Of a stretch of DNA of 64,000 nt, positions 29,548-38,539 are shown piece after piece. Positions within the stretch are counted from its first letter, which is position 1, and every line of letters starts with the position of its first letter. The stretch covers positions 1-64,000 of the forward strand of contig DAOOPM010000009.1 in the NCBI GenBank assembly GCA_035388225.1, in the 5' to 3' direction. The position numbers were made by a program, and so were the translations under genes. The notes beneath the pieces are model-generated. The model saw nothing but the letters and a program-made list of their open reading frames with translations, had not been told where the DNA came from and ran no database searches. Origin of the DNA: SB25 sp029560875 (GTDB lineage Bacteria > Bacteroidota > Bacteroidia > Bacteroidales > Tenuifilaceae).

Positions 29548-29580
29548 AAAACAGGGCTTGTGAGCCCTGTTTTCTTTTTA
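29548..29580 (+). terminator. Intrinsic terminator of the giant gene
   Basis: An 11-bp perfect stem (AAAACAGGGCT at 29548-29558 with AGCCCTGTTTT at 29563-29573), loop TGTG, then a T-rich tract. It begins 3 bp after the stop codon. Confidence 0.85.
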
Positions 29581-29603
29581 TTAAACTAATAAAACAAAAA
29601 AAT

Positions 29604-29647
29604 TTGACATTAAATAAAAAGCATCTTATATTTGACCGACCGTTCAA
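29604..29647 (+). promoter_or_regulatory. Bacteroidota promoter with overlapping TetR-type operator
   Basis: TTGACA at 29604-29609 and TATATTTG at 29627-29634 are 17 bp apart and match the Bacteroidota TTG / TAnnTTTG promoter plan. The imperfect palindrome TTGACCGACCGTTCAA (29632-29647) overlaps the second box and ends 10 bp before the TetR start codon. The position predicts autorepression of the regulator and the downstream export genes. Confidence 0.65.
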
Positions 29648-29657
29648 CCAAAAATAA

Positions 29658-30236
29658 ATGCCCAGAACAAAACAACAAAACGAAAAGATTAAACAAGGGC
29701 GCAGAGTTCAAATAGAGTCTTCGGCTCTTGAACTTTTTGCAAAACGAGGATTTCATTCTGCAACAATTGCTGATATTGCCGAACACGCTGGCGTTTCAAA
29801 AGGGTTAATGTATAGTTATTTTAATTCTAAAGAGGATTTGCTTCACTCAATTTTAGTAAGAGGATTTAAAAAACTAGTAGAGGATTTTGATCTTAATCAC
29901 GATGGAGTATTAACTACCGATGAAATGCGTTTTTACATCAACTCGTTATTTAAAGGAATGATGGAGGAAAAGTATTACTGGAAGTTATACTTTTCTGTTA
30001 CTCTTCAGCCCGAGGTTATTGATAAGGTGTTATTTGATGAGCTATTAAGTATTGTGAAACCATTTTTTGCAGTACTCGAAAAATACCTAGAATCGAGAGG
30101 TTTTGAGCAGCCGAATATTGAAGTTGTATATTTTCACTCCCTTCTCGATGGCATTTTGCTTAATGCAATTATGAACGAGGATTTTTATCCTATTGATGAA
30201 ATTAAGGAATTAGTAATAAAACGGTACGTTAAATAG
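29658..30236 (+). CDS. TetR/AcrR-family transcriptional regulator
   Basis: A 192-residue repressor. The N-terminal helix-turn-helix (about residues 18-62) is typical: ALELFAKRGFHSATIADIAE, HAGVSKGLMYSYFNSKEDLL. The C-terminal ligand-binding part is family-specific and its ligand is unknown. A palindrome overlapping its own promoter is a likely operator. It is followed 8 bp later by the LolA-like gene and probably controls the whole exporter set 30245-36377, inferred from gene order. Confidence 0.88.
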   Translation: MPRTKQQNEKIKQGRRVQIESSALELFAKRGFHSATIADIAEHAGVSKGLMYSYFNSKEDLLHSILVRGFKKLVEDFDLNHDGVLTTDEMRFYINSLFKGMMEEKYYWKLYFSVTLQPEVIDKVLFDELLSIVKPFFAVLEKYLESRGFEQPNIEVVYFHSLLDGILLNAIMNEDFYPIDEIKELVIKRYVK

Positions 30237-30244
30237 AAAAAAGT

Positions 30245-30991
30245 ATGAAAAAAACGGTATCCAGTATAGTTGGTGCTTTATTGTTTATATCGGTTAACGC
30301 GCAAACTGCAACCGAAATAGTTAAGCGAGCCGACGATAAAATGCGTGGAGAGAAATCGAGCTATAGCGAGATGACCATGAAGATTGTACGCCCAACCTGG
30401 GAACGCTCAGTATCGTTCAAGAGTTGGGGAAAAGGCACAGAGCTTTCGCTGGTTTATATTACCGCGCCAGCAAGGGATAAGGGGCAATCGTTCCTGAAAA
30501 TAAAGCGCGAGATGTGGAGCTGGAATCCGCAGATAAACCGTACGGTTAAGCTGCCCGCATCAATGCTATCGCAGGGCTGGATGGGCTCCGATTTTACCAA
30601 CGACGATTTGTTGAACCAACGCTCTGTGGTTGTTGACTATACGCATAGAATAGTAGGCGAGGAGAAGGTTGATGATGTGGCATGCCACAAAATTGAATTG
30701 CTTCCAAAACCCGAAGCACCTGTGGTTTGGGGTAAAATGATTCTTTGGATATCGAAGGAGCACAATTTAATACTAAAAACGGAGTACTACGACGAGGAGG
30801 GATTTTTGGTTAAAACTGAGTTGGGCCATACCCTTAAAACGATGGATGGACGATTAATGCCAACCGTTTACGAATTAATCCCAGCGGATGAAAAAGGCAA
30901 CAAAACCGTTGTTACAATGGATAAAATTCAATTCAACATTCCTATTGACGATAAGTTCTTTTCGATACAGAATATGACCAAGATTCGTTAA
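30245..30991 (+). CDS. Outer-membrane lipoprotein-sorting protein-like (LolA-like)
   Basis: A 248-residue periplasmic protein with a signal peptide ending VNAQ. The mature sequence is that of the LolA-like 'outer membrane lipoprotein-sorting' group: EIVKRADDKMRGEKSSYSEM opening, RDKGQSFLKIKREMWSWNP, then WGKMILWISKEHNLILKTEYY. LolA-fold proteins carry lipid-linked or hydrophobic cargo across the periplasm. Together with two FtsX-type permeases, an ATPase and a barrel downstream it suggests an envelope export or sorting machine distinct from the housekeeping Lol route. The cargo is unknown. Confidence 0.8.
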   Translation: MKKTVSSIVGALLFISVNAQTATEIVKRADDKMRGEKSSYSEMTMKIVRPTWERSVSFKSWGKGTELSLVYITAPARDKGQSFLKIKREMWSWNPQINRTVKLPASMLSQGWMGSDFTNDDLLNQRSVVVDYTHRIVGEEKVDDVACHKIELLPKPEAPVVWGKMILWISKEHNLILKTEYYDEEGFLVKTELGHTLKTMDGRLMPTVYELIPADEKGNKTVVTMDKIQFNIPIDDKFFSIQNMTKIR

Positions 30992-31000
30992 TTGTTTAAC

Positions 31001-31129
31001 CACAAAGGCAAAAAAGGGTTTCACGAAGGAACACAAAGAAATATGTTTGAAACCACATCACTTATTAAATCTTTGCTTTGTGCTCTTTTGTGAAGTCTTC
31101 CTTTGAGCGCCTTTGTGGTAAAAAAGATT
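31001..31129. repeat. Imperfect inverted repeat of the ACCACAAAGGC family
   Basis: ACCACAAAGGC near 31001 pairs with GCCTTTGTGGT near 31119. Inner stretches (CACGAAGGAACACAAAG; CTTTGTGCTC) also pair. It fills the gap between the LolA-like gene and the first permease. It provides a false upstream extension of the permease frame from a TTG at 31103. Confidence 0.65.
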
Positions 31130-31135
31130 TACATT

Positions 31136-32551
31136 ATGAACTACTTGCAAATTGCACAACGGAACCTCTGGCGAAATAAACGACGCACCATTATAACCAT
31201 TGCATCCATTCTGTTTGCGGTGTTTTTTGCAGTTATAATGCGTTCGTTCCAGCTGGGTTCCTACACTCTAATGATTAAGAATGGTATTGAGTCCTACTCA
31301 GGGTACATTCGGTTTCAGCACCCCGATTACTTGGACGATCCTTTGCTTGAGAATACCACTCCATATAACGATTCAATCAACACAATACTTTCATCGTTTC
31401 CCAATGTAAAGTCTGTTTCTACAAGGTTGGAGACTTTTGCTTTGGCATCATCGGGTAATATTACTAAAGGTGTTTTGGTGCTAGGAATCAATCCCGATGC
31501 AGAACAACGCTTCTCGAATCCACAGAAATTCTTGGTTCGTTACTATATATCCGACAAAGCGTTGGCAGTTATTGAAGGAAATCCTGAAATTCCGCAGGAG
31601 GTAAAAGCAAAACTGAAGGATTTAAAGGGCGAGGGTTTTATCGATTCATCTAAGTTACACACTGCGTTAGAGTTACTTCCGGGGCAGAATAGATACTTTG
31701 ATCAAATATGTAACACCTTCCAATTTGCTGGAGAATTTCTAAATCCATCGGATAGCGATGTAGTTATTTCGTTTCGTCTATATAAATTTCTTAACTTGAA
31801 CGTGGGCGATTCATTAATTCTTTTAAGTCAGGGTTATCAGGGCTCGTCGGCAGCGGGGATATATCGGGTTAAAGGAGTTGTTAAATTGTCGAACCCAGAG
31901 TTGGACAATAAGTTGGTTTACATGCCATTGGGAAGGGCTCAGGAATTTACGGGTGTTGAGAATAGAATAGCTTACTGGGCCATCAACCTGCACAATAGCG
32001 AAGATGAGGCTATGCTTCAAACCCAGAGCGAACTAAAAGAGCATTTTGGAGAATCGGAATTCGAGATAAAGAACTGGAAGGAGTTAAACAGAATTCTTGT
32101 ACAGCAGATTAATAGCGATAACCAGAGTGGTAAAGCATTTCTGGTATTACTATACTTTGTGGTGTTTTTCGGAATATTTGGAACCGTAATAATGATGATA
32201 CACGAGCGAATTCATGAGTTTGGAGTACTGGTTTCTGTTGGTATGCAAAAGGCCAAACTGGCTACGCTTGTTGTAATGGAGATGATTTTTATGGCAATTA
32301 TTGGCGTTGTAATAGGCACGGGATTGAGTTTTCCTATTATATATTATTACAATTATAACCCAATAAGGCTAACTGGCGAAATGGCCAAAATGATGATGGA
32401 TATGGGTTACGAGCCCTTAATGCCAATGGAGCCATTTGGTGCTTATGTGGTATGGCAAGGAGTTGTAGTGCTTATTATGGTACTAATTGCATGTATTTAT
32501 CCTACGCGAAGAATTTTTAAACTAAAAGAGGTTGAGGCACTTCGCCGGTAG
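31136..32551 (+). CDS. ABC transporter permease, FtsX/MacB type (first)
   Basis: A 471-residue membrane protein. One helix lies near residues 15-40 (RRTIITIASILFAVFFAVIM), a large extracytoplasmic domain covers about 45-335, and three helices are at the C-terminus (LVLLYFVVFFGIFGTVIMMI; EMIFMAIIGVVIGTG; VVLIMVLIACIYP). This is the MacB/LolC-type layout used to pull substrates from the inner membrane with mechanical force rather than to pump through a channel. The ATG at 31136 starts the conserved MNYLQIAQRNLWRNKRR motif. It pairs with the second permease and the ATPase downstream. Confidence 0.85.
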   Translation: MNYLQIAQRNLWRNKRRTIITIASILFAVFFAVIMRSFQLGSYTLMIKNGIESYSGYIRFQHPDYLDDPLLENTTPYNDSINTILSSFPNVKSVSTRLETFALASSGNITKGVLVLGINPDAEQRFSNPQKFLVRYYISDKALAVIEGNPEIPQEVKAKLKDLKGEGFIDSSKLHTALELLPGQNRYFDQICNTFQFAGEFLNPSDSDVVISFRLYKFLNLNVGDSLILLSQGYQGSSAAGIYRVKGVVKLSNPELDNKLVYMPLGRAQEFTGVENRIAYWAINLHNSEDEAMLQTQSELKEHFGESEFEIKNWKELNRILVQQINSDNQSGKAFLVLLYFVVFFGIFGTVIMMIHERIHEFGVLVSVGMQKAKLATLVVMEMIFMAIIGVVIGTGLSFPIIYYYNYNPIRLTGEMAKMMMDMGYEPLMPMEPFGAYVVWQGVVVLIMVLIACIYPTRRIFKLKEVEALRR

Positions 32552-32898
32552 AGAATATGATATAACACAGAATACACGGATTGAGCAGGTTTTCACAAAG
32601 TCTATTTATTGGTGTTCAGGCATGTTGTTTAACGTTGTTATTTATTGTGGATGCCTGCCTGCGCAGGCATGTCAAGAGGAATGGCCATTGGTGTTATAAC
32701 ATTCCTGACGAAGCGTAGCGAAGATCAGGAAATGAAATTCGACGAAGTCAATCCAGAATTACGTAAAAACAAAAAACGCTGTAATTATGCGATATAAGAT
32801 TTAACAAGTTTTTTCAGATTGTTTAAACGCAAGAGCTCTATGTCGCAAAGAATATCTGTTGAATTTGTGTTATCCGTGTTCTATAAAAACATTAAAAA
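32552..32898. other. Repeat-filled intergenic region between the permeases
   Basis: No gene. It starts with a degenerate ACACAGAATACACGGATT element and ends with an inverted half (TTTGTGTTATCCGTGTTCTA near 32872-32891). In between are short hairpins, including one around ATGCCTGCCTGCGCAGGCAT (32651-32670) and one CCTGACGAAGCGTAGCGAAG with a matching ATCAGG. This looks like layered repeat insertions inside an operon. Confidence 0.6.
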
Positions 32899-34317
32899 AT
32901 GATACTATCACTTAGTTGGCGAAATATTTGGCGTAACAAAACCCGGAGTTTAATAGTTGTTGCCACGCTTGCAGTTGGATTGCTTGGCGGAGTGATGTTT
33001 ATGGGCTTAATAAACGGTTGGGTGGAGCAGCGTATGCACGACAGCATCCATAACGAAATTGCCCATATCCAAATACACAATCCACAGTACTTGCTAAATG
33101 AGGAAACCCAGCACTATATATCCGACTATCCTTCGATAATAACTACGCTCGATACAATGAAAAGCGTTGTTGGATATACTGGCCGTATCAAGGTTTTTGC
33201 CATGGCACAGTCCGATAGAGCCACGTCGGGCATTGTAGTTATGGGAATTAATCCAACGGAGGAAGCTACGGTTAGCGAAATATCAACAAAAATTGTAGCA
33301 GGTGAGTTTTTGGAGAACAACCATCGGGTACCATCAATAGTAGTTGGGAGTACTACTGCCGAATCGCTAAAATTGATAAACTATAACTTAACAGTAGAAA
33401 AACTTGATTCTATTGACGAATCTATAATTCCTGTTGAGGTAAAAGACTCGCTGAAACAGCTTCTAGGTCAACGTTTCAGATCAAAGGTCTCTTTTCAGAA
33501 GGAACTAAAAAATATACTTGCAGACAATTACGACAGTCATGTAGACTATATTCTAAAATATTTTGCTGAGTATAGGCTCAACAGCTCGGTAATTCTTACG
33601 CTACAAACTCCCGAGGGTGAACTACACAACCAGATGTTCAAAGTTCGGGGAGTTTATAAAACCACCAACTCTGCTTTCGATGGACGTTTTGCGTATGTAG
33701 AGCGAGGCGTACTTGCATCAACCGCAGGTTTGCAGGAGAATCAGGTTCACGAGGTGGCTGTGCTTTGCACTGGGCTCGATGAGGGAAAAACCGCTGCTGC
33801 TAGTTTGGCTCCTAACTTTAAATTGTTGTCGGTACGGAGTTGGGAGCAAGTTTCGCCCGAAATTGCCATGTATGCCGAGATGGGAAACTTTATGGGGATG
33901 ATTTATATCGTTATAATCCTTTTTGCGTTGGCGTTTGGAATTGTAAACACAATGATGATGTCGGTACTGGAGCGAATCCGTGAACTTGGAATGCTTATGG
34001 CTATTGGTATGAATAAGATTCGGGTATTCACAATGATAATGGTTGAGTCTATTTTGCTTTCCTTAACAGGTGGAGCTGTAGGAATGGCAATTAGCGCAGT
34101 TATACTTTCAATACTAAGCAAGACAGGCATTGATTTTGGAATGTGGGCCGAGGGTTTAGGGGCGCTGGGTTGTTCATCGATAATTTATCCCAAAACTACC
34201 GTTGGAAACTACGTTACGATCACAGTCTTGGTAATTATTACCGGAATGGTAGCATCGCTTTGGCCAGCCCGTAGGGCTTTAAAGCTTAAGCCCGTTGAGG
34301 CTTTGCGGCACGAGTAA
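32899..34317 (+). CDS. ABC transporter permease, FtsX/MacB type (second)
   Basis: A 472-residue protein with the same layout as its upstream partner: LSWRNIWRNKTRSLIVV opening, first helix near 17-40, large extracytoplasmic domain, then three helices (MIYIVIILFALAFGIVNTMM; ILLSLTGGAVGMAISAVIL; ITVLVIITGMVASLWP). The C-terminal coupling motif ARRALKLKPVEALRHE is typical. Two different permeases beside one ATPase parallel the LolCE-LolD heterodimer plan. The gap before it contains repeats but no gene, so it is probably still one transcript. Confidence 0.85.
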   Translation: MILSLSWRNIWRNKTRSLIVVATLAVGLLGGVMFMGLINGWVEQRMHDSIHNEIAHIQIHNPQYLLNEETQHYISDYPSIITTLDTMKSVVGYTGRIKVFAMAQSDRATSGIVVMGINPTEEATVSEISTKIVAGEFLENNHRVPSIVVGSTTAESLKLINYNLTVEKLDSIDESIIPVEVKDSLKQLLGQRFRSKVSFQKELKNILADNYDSHVDYILKYFAEYRLNSSVILTLQTPEGELHNQMFKVRGVYKTTNSAFDGRFAYVERGVLASTAGLQENQVHEVAVLCTGLDEGKTAAASLAPNFKLLSVRSWEQVSPEIAMYAEMGNFMGMIYIVIILFALAFGIVNTMMMSVLERIRELGMLMAIGMNKIRVFTMIMVESILLSLTGGAVGMAISAVILSILSKTGIDFGMWAEGLGALGCSSIIYPKTTVGNYVTITVLVIITGMVASLWPARRALKLKPVEALRHE

Positions 34318-34385
34318 GAAGCGTGAGAGGTTAAAAGTTAAACGTTAATCGAAAGAATATATGAACCGTATCATGATATTTATTT

Positions 34386-34413
34386 AACGAACAACGAACA
34401 ACGAACAACGAAC
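34386..34413 (+). repeat. Short tandem repeat, four copies of AACGAAC
   Basis: Four perfect 7-bp units in the 131-bp space before the ABC ATPase gene. Such runs can vary in copy number. Confidence 0.8.
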
Positions 34414-34448
34414 AAAAAACGATACACTATATACTAAACACTAAAACC

Positions 34449-35156
34449 ATGGCAATTATTGAAGTAGTAAACGTCGAAAAAATATACAACGATTCCGAGG
34501 TCAAGGTGAGCGCCCTTAAGGGAATCAACCTGCAGTTCGATCAAGGCGAATTCACCACCATTGTTGGTCCATCGGGTTCTGGAAAAACAACACTGCTTAA
34601 CCTTTTGGGTGGATTGGATAAGCCGTCAACCGGGCGCATTTGTGTTGATGGTGTTTGGATTGATACCCTTTCGGGTTCAAAGTTGATCGATTTCAGGTTA
34701 CATCACATAGGCTTTGTTTTTCAGGCCTACAACCTAATTCCAGTATTAACTGCTAGCGAAAATGTGGAGTTGATAATGCAGCTGCAGGGTGTTCCTTCGG
34801 TTATCCGCCGAAAGGTTGCTCGCGATTTGCTGGATCAGGTAGGATTGGCCGATAGGTACGATAGTCGACCTTCCCAACTTTCGGGCGGACAGCAACAGCG
34901 TGTAGCGGTAGCAAGGGCATTGGCCTCCAAGCCAAAGTTTATTCTTGCCGATGAACCCACTGCCAACCTCGATGGCAAGTCTGCTGAAAATCTTTTGGAG
35001 ATTATGGAGCACCTAAACCACGAGCACGATGTTACCTTTATCTTCTCCACACACGATCAGCGCGTGGTAAGCAAAGCCCACCGTGTAGTACTTTTGGAGG
35101 ATGGAATGGTAAAGTCTGATGAATTAAGAATCGGAACACAGATAACACAGATTTGA
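34449..35156 (+). CDS. ABC transporter ATP-binding protein, LolD/MacB type
   Basis: A 235-residue ATPase. Walker A GPSGSGKTT is near residue 40, the Q-loop region FVFQAYNLIPVLTASEN near 97, signature LSGGQQQRVAVARAL near 144, Walker B FILADEPTANLD near 164 and the H-loop STHDQRVV near 200. It powers the two FtsX-type permeases upstream. The last seven residues (GTQITQI) and the stop codon are encoded by an ACACAGATAACACAGAT repeat that begins near 35133, so the natural C-terminus was probably shorter or different. The change lies after all catalytic motifs and need not harm function. Confidence 0.92.
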   Translation: MAIIEVVNVEKIYNDSEVKVSALKGINLQFDQGEFTTIVGPSGSGKTTLLNLLGGLDKPSTGRICVDGVWIDTLSGSKLIDFRLHHIGFVFQAYNLIPVLTASENVELIMQLQGVPSVIRRKVARDLLDQVGLADRYDSRPSQLSGGQQQRVAVARALASKPKFILADEPTANLDGKSAENLLEIMEHLNHEHDVTFIFSTHDQRVVSKAHRVVLLEDGMVKSDELRIGTQITQI

Positions 35157-35206
35157 CCGATATTCACAGATTTGTGATTATCTGTATCAGCGTCATCCGT
35201 GTTCTA
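35133..35206. repeat. ACACGGATAACACAGAT-family palindrome overlapping a gene end
   Basis: GAACACAGATAACACAGAT at the start pairs imperfectly with ATCTGTATCAGCGTCATCCG and TGTTC at the end. The left arm lies inside the ATPase coding sequence and supplies its TGA stop. Confidence 0.7.
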
Positions 35207-35219
35207 ACTTGCTACGAAA

Positions 35220-36377
35220 ATGAAAAGGATTATAGCAATAGCAATCTCACTAATTATCTGCATCAATCTTCAAGCGCAGGACTCATCAAAGTTTGAGTTC
35301 AAGGGCTATATAAAAGATTTACAAAACGTATTCATCCCTAACCCCGATACTTCCGTTTGGCTATCGGACAATACGCTCGATAATCGCTTGCAGTTAACCT
35401 ACTATCCGCTTAAATGGTTAAAATTAGATGTACAATCGCGGACTCGCCTTATTTATGGCGATTTTGTTGAGATGATACCTAATTATGATAACTACATCGA
35501 TAAGGATATGGGCTATTTCGATTTATCGTTCCTTTGGTGTAGCGGGAATTCATACATTACACACACAGCATTTGATAGGCTCAATGCAGCCATCAATTTC
35601 AACTCATGGCAAATAACCCTTGGTAGGCAACGGGTAAACTGGGGAATGGACTTGGCCTGGAATCCCAACGATATTTTCAATACATACTCATACTTCAACC
35701 TTGAATACCCCGAGCGCCCAGGAACCGATGCCATAAGCGTAAAGTACTACACAGGAATAGCCTCGTTTGCCGAAGGAGTTTATCAGTTAGCCGAAACGTG
35801 GGATAGCACATCGCTGGGTTTTCTTTACCGCTTTAACACTTACGAATTCGATATTCAGTTTTTGGGTGGAAAAATGCGTACCGATATGGTTGCGGGATTG
35901 GGTTGGTCGGGCAATCTACTCAATGCCGCTTTGAGGGGAGAGGTAATCTACTTTAAGCCTCACTTAGATAAGGTAAACGGAACCGAAGGAGTTATAGCAT
36001 CGTTCTCGGCCGATTACTCATTTAGTGGCTCGTGGTATGTGCAGATTGGAGGGTTGTACAATTCGTTTGGAAAAACCAAGAACTCCGGGAGCATAAGTTT
36101 GCTGGAGCCAACCGTTCCGAGTCCTAAAATGCTAAGCAAAGGTAAGTACAGCCTGTTTGCCAGTATAAGCGGACAACTTGGGCCATTGGTAACGCCAACC
36201 TTATCGGTCGTTGCAAACCCAACCGATGGTTCTTTAATTGTAATACCTTCTGTTTCGGTATCCGCTGCCGATAACATTACAGTGGCGCTTACAGGAGTGC
36301 TGTTAACGGGCAAATCCGATACGGAGTACCAAAACATCGGCCAATTGGCGTACCTAAAGGTTCAGTGGAATTTTTAA
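35220..36377 (+). CDS. Outer-membrane beta-barrel protein of the export cluster
   Basis: A 385-residue protein with a signal peptide (KRIIAIAISLIICINLQAQ). The mature part is a run of amphipathic strands with many aromatic ends, e.g. WLKLDVQSRTRLIYGDF, WQITLGRQRVNWGMDLAWNP and ending YLKVQWNF with a terminal Phe as in barrels folded by BamA. The GRQRVNWG...NPND motif is shared with DUF1302-like porins that travel with LolA-like proteins and exporters. Probably the outer-membrane acceptor or exit for the ABC/LolA-like machine. It is the last gene of the cluster. Confidence 0.75.
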   Translation: MKRIIAIAISLIICINLQAQDSSKFEFKGYIKDLQNVFIPNPDTSVWLSDNTLDNRLQLTYYPLKWLKLDVQSRTRLIYGDFVEMIPNYDNYIDKDMGYFDLSFLWCSGNSYITHTAFDRLNAAINFNSWQITLGRQRVNWGMDLAWNPNDIFNTYSYFNLEYPERPGTDAISVKYYTGIASFAEGVYQLAETWDSTSLGFLYRFNTYEFDIQFLGGKMRTDMVAGLGWSGNLLNAALRGEVIYFKPHLDKVNGTEGVIASFSADYSFSGSWYVQIGGLYNSFGKTKNSGSISLLEPTVPSPKMLSKGKYSLFASISGQLGPLVTPTLSVVANPTDGSLIVIPSVSVSAADNITVALTGVLLTGKSDTEYQNIGQLAYLKVQWNF

Positions 36378-36383
36378 TTAAAA

Positions 36384-36600
36384 GATAGAACACAGAAAAA
36401 CACAGATTCAACAGGTTTTCACAGATTTTTAAACGCAAAGGCGCAAAGAGGATTTGTGTTTATCCGTTTTATCTGTGTCATCTGTGTTCAAATATATTCT
36501 GCGTTTATCTGCGAAATCAGCGGGAAAACAGAATACACTGATTGAACAGGTTTTCACAGATTTGTGGCAATCCGTCTTATCTGTGTCATCTGTGTTCTAA
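36384..36600. repeat. Two adjacent ACACGGATAACACAGAT-family elements
   Basis: First copy about 36384-36492, second about 36528-36600. Each has an ACAGATTCAACAGGTTTTCAC-like left arm and a right arm with ATCTGTGTCATCTGTGTTC. The first copy also includes a piece of the CGCAAAGGCGCAAAGAG type. No gene. Confidence 0.7.
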
Positions 36601-36673
36601 TTCTTTTTGCCACCACCTTGAAATTTATCAACTAAATTTTATTAATTTGCTTTTCTATTTAAACACGTCGATT

Positions 36674-37543
36674 ATGAAAAATGCTTCTCTATCTATACTT
36701 GTAATTGTTATATTTTTCAATTCATTATTTGCGCAGAACAGGCCATTACAAGATATCCGAAGGGTTATTGTTACTAGCCAGTACGAAGTGAAAGATGGGC
36801 AACGAACAGCAAAAAGTATGGCTGTTAAGCAAGAAATAAAAGACTCCTTGGATAGAGTCCATACCATACTTAATCGCGATTATACTACGCAGCGCATAAC
36901 TAGTCATACATGGCATGCATTTAAGGGCAAACAAATTGTTAGAACCGATGAGTTTGTGAAAGAACAGTTAAGGTATTACAAAATATTCACTTACACTTCT
37001 GATTCTCTAATTGATACTGAAACTATTTATTTGGTTAGTCCTGGCGATACCGTTTTATACGTTAACTTAAAGTACAAGTATAAGAATAGTAAACCCGTTC
37101 AAGTTAATGCTGTTGATTTTAAGGGGAAAAGCGCTTATACCTCCAAATCTGTTTTCGATAGCAAAGGAACAGAAATATCACGAAAGGTTAAAGTAAAGAA
37201 AACCTTTGCACCTATCGATTCCGTTATAGAGAGAACTGTTTCACCCGTTTACGATTCTGTTGGTAGGATTTCTTCCGAAACAATTAAAGTAAAATTGGTT
37301 GGAGGGAAAGGCTTAACGCAAAAGTTTAGCTATGGCTATAATAAGTTAGGATTGCTTACCAGTATTGAGGAGTTTGATGAAGGGGGAAAATTACTTTACA
37401 AAAAAACAATGGACTACAACGATAAACGTATGCTAAAGTTTATTTCCGTATACAATGCAAACAACGAGTTAACTGAATACTATGCAAAACGTTACGAATT
37501 ATACCCTACACGCGATAGACGAAACCAGATAATTGAATACTAG
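36674..37543 (+). CDS. Hypothetical secreted protein (first of tandem paralogues)
   Basis: A 289-residue protein from the ATG at 36674, where a signal peptide (LSILVIVIFFNSLFAQ) begins; a longer frame back to 36542 runs through repeat DNA and is not credible. The mature protein starts NRPLQDIRRVIVTSQYEV and is rich in short beta strands with KYKYKNSKPVQVNAVDFKGK-type repeats. The second half has GYNKLGLLTSIEEFDE and MDYNDKRMLKFISVYNANNE, reminiscent of YD-like wrapping repeats. Function unknown. A close paralogue missing its 5' end follows at 37676. Confidence 0.65.
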   Translation: MKNASLSILVIVIFFNSLFAQNRPLQDIRRVIVTSQYEVKDGQRTAKSMAVKQEIKDSLDRVHTILNRDYTTQRITSHTWHAFKGKQIVRTDEFVKEQLRYYKIFTYTSDSLIDTETIYLVSPGDTVLYVNLKYKYKNSKPVQVNAVDFKGKSAYTSKSVFDSKGTEISRKVKVKKTFAPIDSVIERTVSPVYDSVGRISSETIKVKLVGGKGLTQKFSYGYNKLGLLTSIEEFDEGGKLLYKKTMDYNDKRMLKFISVYNANNELTEYYAKRYELYPTRDRRNQIIEY

Positions 37544-37557
37544 TAACGAGAACACCG

Positions 37558-37672
37558 AGGTTCGAGCGCGTCTTCAAGACGCGTTCACGTTGATACAACA
37601 CGTGAGGACACGTGTGGCAGCGGGAGCGAGAGGATAGTGTTAGCACGCGTCAAAAGAAGACGCGCGCTAACA
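37558..37672. repeat. GCGCGTCTTCAAGACGCG-family composite repeat
   Basis: Starts with GAGCGCGTCTTCAAGACGCG and ends with a 13-bp stem, GTTAGCACGCGTC pairing with GACGCGCGCTAAC with one mismatch (about 37638-37671). A smaller hairpin (ACACGTGAGGACACGTGT) lies between. It stands exactly where the signal-peptide region of the downstream paralogue should be. Confidence 0.7.
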
Positions 37673-37675
37673 AGG

Positions 37676-38480
37676 CAGGCCATTGCAAGATGTTCGACGA
37701 GTTATAGTTACCAGCAAATACGAAATAAGGGATGGTAAGCGTACAGGAATTAGCATGGCTATTAAGCAAGAAATTAAGGACTCGCTCGATAGGGTTCACA
37801 CCATTATTAATCGCGATTATGTTACACAAAGCATAACTAGCCACACATGGCATACATTTAAAGGCAAACAAATTGTAAGAACCGACGAGTTTGCGAATGA
37901 ACGGTTAAAGTATTATAAGTTATTTACTTACACTTCTGATACTCTTATCGATACAGAAACTATTTATATGGTTAGCCCTGATGATACAGCCGTTTATGTT
38001 AAGTTACAATACAAGTATAAGAACGGAAAACCGGTTCAAGTTAATGCTGTTGATTCAAAAGGCAAAACCGCATATTCCTTAAAATCTGTTTTTGATGGTA
38101 ATGGAACAGAAATTTCCCGAAAAGTGAAAGTCAAAAAAGCCTTTGCTCCGCTCGATTCCATTATCGAAAGAACCATCTCTCCTTTATACGATTCCGCAGG
38201 AAGAGTTTTGTCCGAAACAATTAAGATAAAATTTGTTGATGGGAAAGCCCAAATTCAAAAGTTTAACTATGGTTATAATAAATTGGGATTGCTTACCAGC
38301 ATTGAAGAGTTAGACGAAAAAGGGAGCTTGATGTATAAAAAAACATTGGAGTATAACGATAAAGGAATATTAAAGTTTGTTTCCGTATATAACGCTAACA
38401 ATGAGTTAACAGGATATTACGCAAAACGCTACGAATTATACCCTACACGCGATAGGCGAAATCAGATTATTGAATACTAG
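37676..38480 (+). pseudogene. Second paralogue, 5' end lost at a palindromic repeat
   Basis: The 265 codons from QDVRRVIVTSKYEI to RDRRNQIIEY are aligned almost without gaps to the upstream gene and about three quarters identical by eye. The homology starts at the mature N-terminus (RPLQD); signal peptide, start codon and promoter are replaced by the repeat 37558-37672. Only a TTG (37683) could start translation, and without a signal peptide the protein would not be exported. The body of the frame is still open, so the loss is recent or the product is used inside the cell. Confidence 0.7.
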
Positions 38481-38506
38481 GAACATTTCATTCAACGCTT
38501 TCGATT

Positions 38507-38539
38507 AACACTGTCAGGGTTTTAAACCCTGACAGTGTT
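38507..38539 (+). terminator. Strong palindromic terminator
   Basis: AACACTGTCAGGGTTT (38507-38522) pairs perfectly with AAACCCTGACAGTGTT (38524-38539), followed by T-rich DNA. It contains the same CCCTGACAG core as the terminator at 40020-40052. Confidence 0.8.

Noticed and set aside
31103..31135. Upstream extension of the first permease from a TTG at 31103
   Set aside because: The added residues are encoded by an ACCACAAAGGC-type repeat, and the family start motif MNYLQIAQRNLWRNK begins at the ATG 31136.
36542..36673. Longer N-terminus for the gene at 36674
   Set aside because: It is encoded by repeat DNA and would bury the signal peptide 44 residues inside.
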